Assembly (NCBI RefSeq): GCF_039929605.1
Contig: NZ_JBDSQX010000160.1
Span: forward strand, 1 to 17,541
Length of the DNA stretch: 17,541 nucleotides
DNA from: Pelomonas sp039929605
GTDB taxonomy: Bacteria > Pseudomonadota > Gammaproteobacteria > Burkholderiales > Burkholderiaceae_C
Direction: 5' to 3'
Part shown: positions 16,141 through 17,541 of the stretch, piece by piece
How the letters are laid out: each line of letters begins with the position of its first letter
Numbering within the stretch: the stretch's first letter is position 1
Position numbers and translations under genes: made by a program
The notes under the pieces: model-generated
Told to the model about the DNA's origin: nothing
Database searches by the model: none
Seen by the model: only the letters and a program-made list of their open reading frames with translations

Positions 16141-17414
16141 CTCGGATCACCGGCCTGCGCACGCTGGACGTGCGCTTCCCCACGTCCCAGCACCTCGACG
16201 GCTCGGACGCGATGAACCCCGACCCCGACTACTCCGCCGCCTACGTCATCCTGGAGACCGACACGCCCGGCCTCGAAGGCCACGGCCTGACCTTCACCAT
16301 CGGCCGCGGCAACGACATCTGCTGCAAGGCCATTGAGGCCATGCGCCACTTGGTCGTCGGCCTGGATCTGGACTGGATCGCCGCCGACATGGGCCGCTTC
16401 TGGCGCCACGTCACGTCGGACAGCCAGCTGCGCTGGATCGGCCCGGACAAGGGCGCCATCCACCTCGCCACCGGCGCCGTCGTCAACGCGGTGTGGGACC
16501 TGTGGGCCAAGGCCGAGGGCAAACCGGTGTGGAAGCTGGTGGCCGACATGAGCCCGGCCGAGCTGGTGCGCTGCATCGACTTCCGCTACATCACCGACTG
16601 CATCACGCCCGACGAGGCGCTGGCACTGCTGACCCGTGCCGCCGAGGGCAAGGCCGAGCGCCTGGCCACGTTGGAGCGCGAGGGCTACCCCTGCTACACC
16701 ACGTCCGCCGGCTGGCTGGGCTACCCCGACGACAAGCTGCGCCGGCTCTGCCAAGAGGCCGTGGACGCCGGCTTCAACCACGTCAAGCTCAAGGTGGGCC
16801 GCGACCGCGAGGACGACATCCGCCGCCTGCGCATCGCCCGCGAGGTGCTGGGGCCGGACCGCAAGCTGATGATCGACGCCAACCAGGTCTGGGACGTGCC
16901 CGTCGCCATCGACTGGCTCAAGGACCTGGCCTTCGCCAAGCCCTGGTTCATCGAGGAGCCCACCAGCCCCGACGACGTGGAAGGCCACCGCGCCATCCGC
17001 GAGGCCATCCTGCCCATGCAGGTCGCCACCGGCGAGATGTGCCAGAACCGCATCCTGTTCAAGCAATTCATGATGCGCGGCGCCATCGACGTGGTGCAGA
17101 TCGACAGCTGCCGGCTCGGCGGCGTCAACGAGATCCTGGCCGTCATGCTGATGGCCGCCAAGCACGGCCTGCCCGTCTGCCCGCATGCCGGCGGCGTGGG
17201 CCTGTGCGAGTACGTGCAGCACCTGTCCATGATCGACTACCTCTGCATCGCCGGCACCCGCGACGGCCGCGTCATCGAGTATGTGGACCATCTGCACGAG
17301 CACTTCGTCGACCCCTGCGTTGTGCGCGGCGCGGCCTACATGCCGCCCGAGGCGCCTGGGTTCTCGATCACGATGAAGGCGGAGTCGTTGGAGCAGTACC
17401 GTTTCCGTGGCTGA
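16137..17414 (+). CDS. fucD: L-fuconate dehydratase (enolase superfamily)
   Basis: A 425-residue cytoplasmic Mg2+-dependent dehydratase converting L-fuconate to 2-keto-3-deoxy-L-fuconate. The mandelate-racemase-type active site is complete: KLK (K217, K219) as base motif, metal ligands D247 (DANQ), E273 (EEP) and E300 (TGE), and catalytic H350 (CPHAGGVGLCEY). These positions are each one less than those reported for the Xanthomonas campestris enzyme (K220 for its second lysine, D248, E274, E301, H351), a strong sign of orthology. The MNPDPDYSAAYV and GLTFTIGRGND stretches also match that subfamily and human ENOSF1. It is coupled to the hydrolase gene by an ATGA overlap and is the last gene in the window. 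Genes for fucose oxidation to fuconate are not seen here. Confidence 0.95.
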   Translation: MTRITGLRTLDVRFPTSQHLDGSDAMNPDPDYSAAYVILETDTPGLEGHGLTFTIGRGNDICCKAIEAMRHLVVGLDLDWIAADMGRFWRHVTSDSQLRWIGPDKGAIHLATGAVVNAVWDLWAKAEGKPVWKLVADMSPAELVRCIDFRYITDCITPDEALALLTRAAEGKAERLATLEREGYPCYTTSAGWLGYPDDKLRRLCQEAVDAGFNHVKLKVGRDREDDIRRLRIAREVLGPDRKLMIDANQVWDVPVAIDWLKDLAFAKPWFIEEPTSPDDVEGHRAIREAILPMQVATGEMCQNRILFKQFMMRGAIDVVQIDSCRLGGVNEILAVMLMAAKHGLPVCPHAGGVGLCEYVQHLSMIDYLCIAGTRDGRVIEYVDHLHEHFVDPCVVRGAAYMPPEAPGFSITMKAESLEQYRFRG

Positions 17415-17541
17415 GGTGAAACTGCCCCTCGCCCAGTCTCGCCCTGCTGCACGCGGGCAAGCCCAGTCGGTCCCCCGAGGGGACGCCGATGCTCCCGGCA
17501 TTGAGCCGCTCGCATCGTCAGGCGGGCCGGCTTGGGAGCGG
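17415..17541. other. Non-coding tail with short palindromes, possible extragenic repeat
   Basis: No gene is seen. GTCCCC-CGA-GGGGAC (17470-17484) is a tight 6-bp stem with a 3-nt loop. CGATGC (17487-17492) pairs with GCATCG (17512-17517). There is no T-run, so a standard intrinsic terminator is not supported. The CCCCGAGGGG and CTTGGGAGCGG wording resembles extragenic sequences common in Burkholderiales, from memory only. The element may continue past the window edge. Confidence 0.35.

Noticed and set aside
17470..17484. Rho-independent terminator for the fucose operon
   Set aside because: The stem is only 6 bp and no T-run follows.
16113..17501. 462-residue minus-strand open frame opposite the dehydratase
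   Set aside because: The dehydratase on the plus strand has every active-site residue. The opposing frame is a low-complexity Val/Gly/His/Ala shadow.

Overview
The window is GC-rich and densely coded, with intact genes on both strands and short intergenic gaps. The gene content and base composition look like a Betaproteobacterium of the order Burkholderiales (Rubrivivax/Leptothrix/Roseateles-like). This is a judgement from gene content, not a database match. No gene-free stretch exceeds 300 bases. The longest is 7534-7720, and it is filled by two palindromic repeats.

Left part (1-6200): a YqhA/UPF0114-family membrane protein converges on fumC (class II fumarase, minus strand). fumC is divergent from a class I iron-sulfur fumarase. 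A GNAT acetyltransferase, a secreted PHB-depolymerase/feruloyl-esterase-like hydrolase and a zinc alcohol dehydrogenase then follow on the plus strand.

Middle part (6217-10122): a large MscS-type channel and a class II-like histone-deacetylase-fold deacetylase lie on the minus strand. Between them sit a CACAGAGR hairpin repeat and a second REP-like hairpin. The deacetylase is divergent from a MoxR AAA+ ATPase. The MoxR gene is followed not by the usual DUF58 gene but, with overlapping stop/start codons, by a lower-GC HNH-like zinc protein that looks foreign.

Right part (10126-17414): an FCD-type GntR regulator is divergent from a six-gene operon: SDR dehydrogenase, sugar ABC ATPase, permease, periplasmic binding protein, fumarylacetoacetate-hydrolase-family enzyme and L-fuconate dehydratase. 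Together these encode uptake plus the later steps of the non-phosphorylative L-fucose pathway: L-fuconate to 2-keto-3-deoxy-L-fuconate to 2,4-diketo-3-deoxy-L-fuconate to pyruvate and L-lactate. The first steps (fucose dehydrogenase, lactonase) are not in the window and may lie beyond the right edge. The operon is interrupted between permease and binding protein by a second CACAGAGR hairpin.

The most unusual items are the two CACAGAGR hairpins, whose arms co-vary between copies, and the low-GC HNH-like gene coupled to moxR. I see no clear evidence of a wholly new multi-gene system; the window is mostly ordinary metabolism with these accessory insertions.
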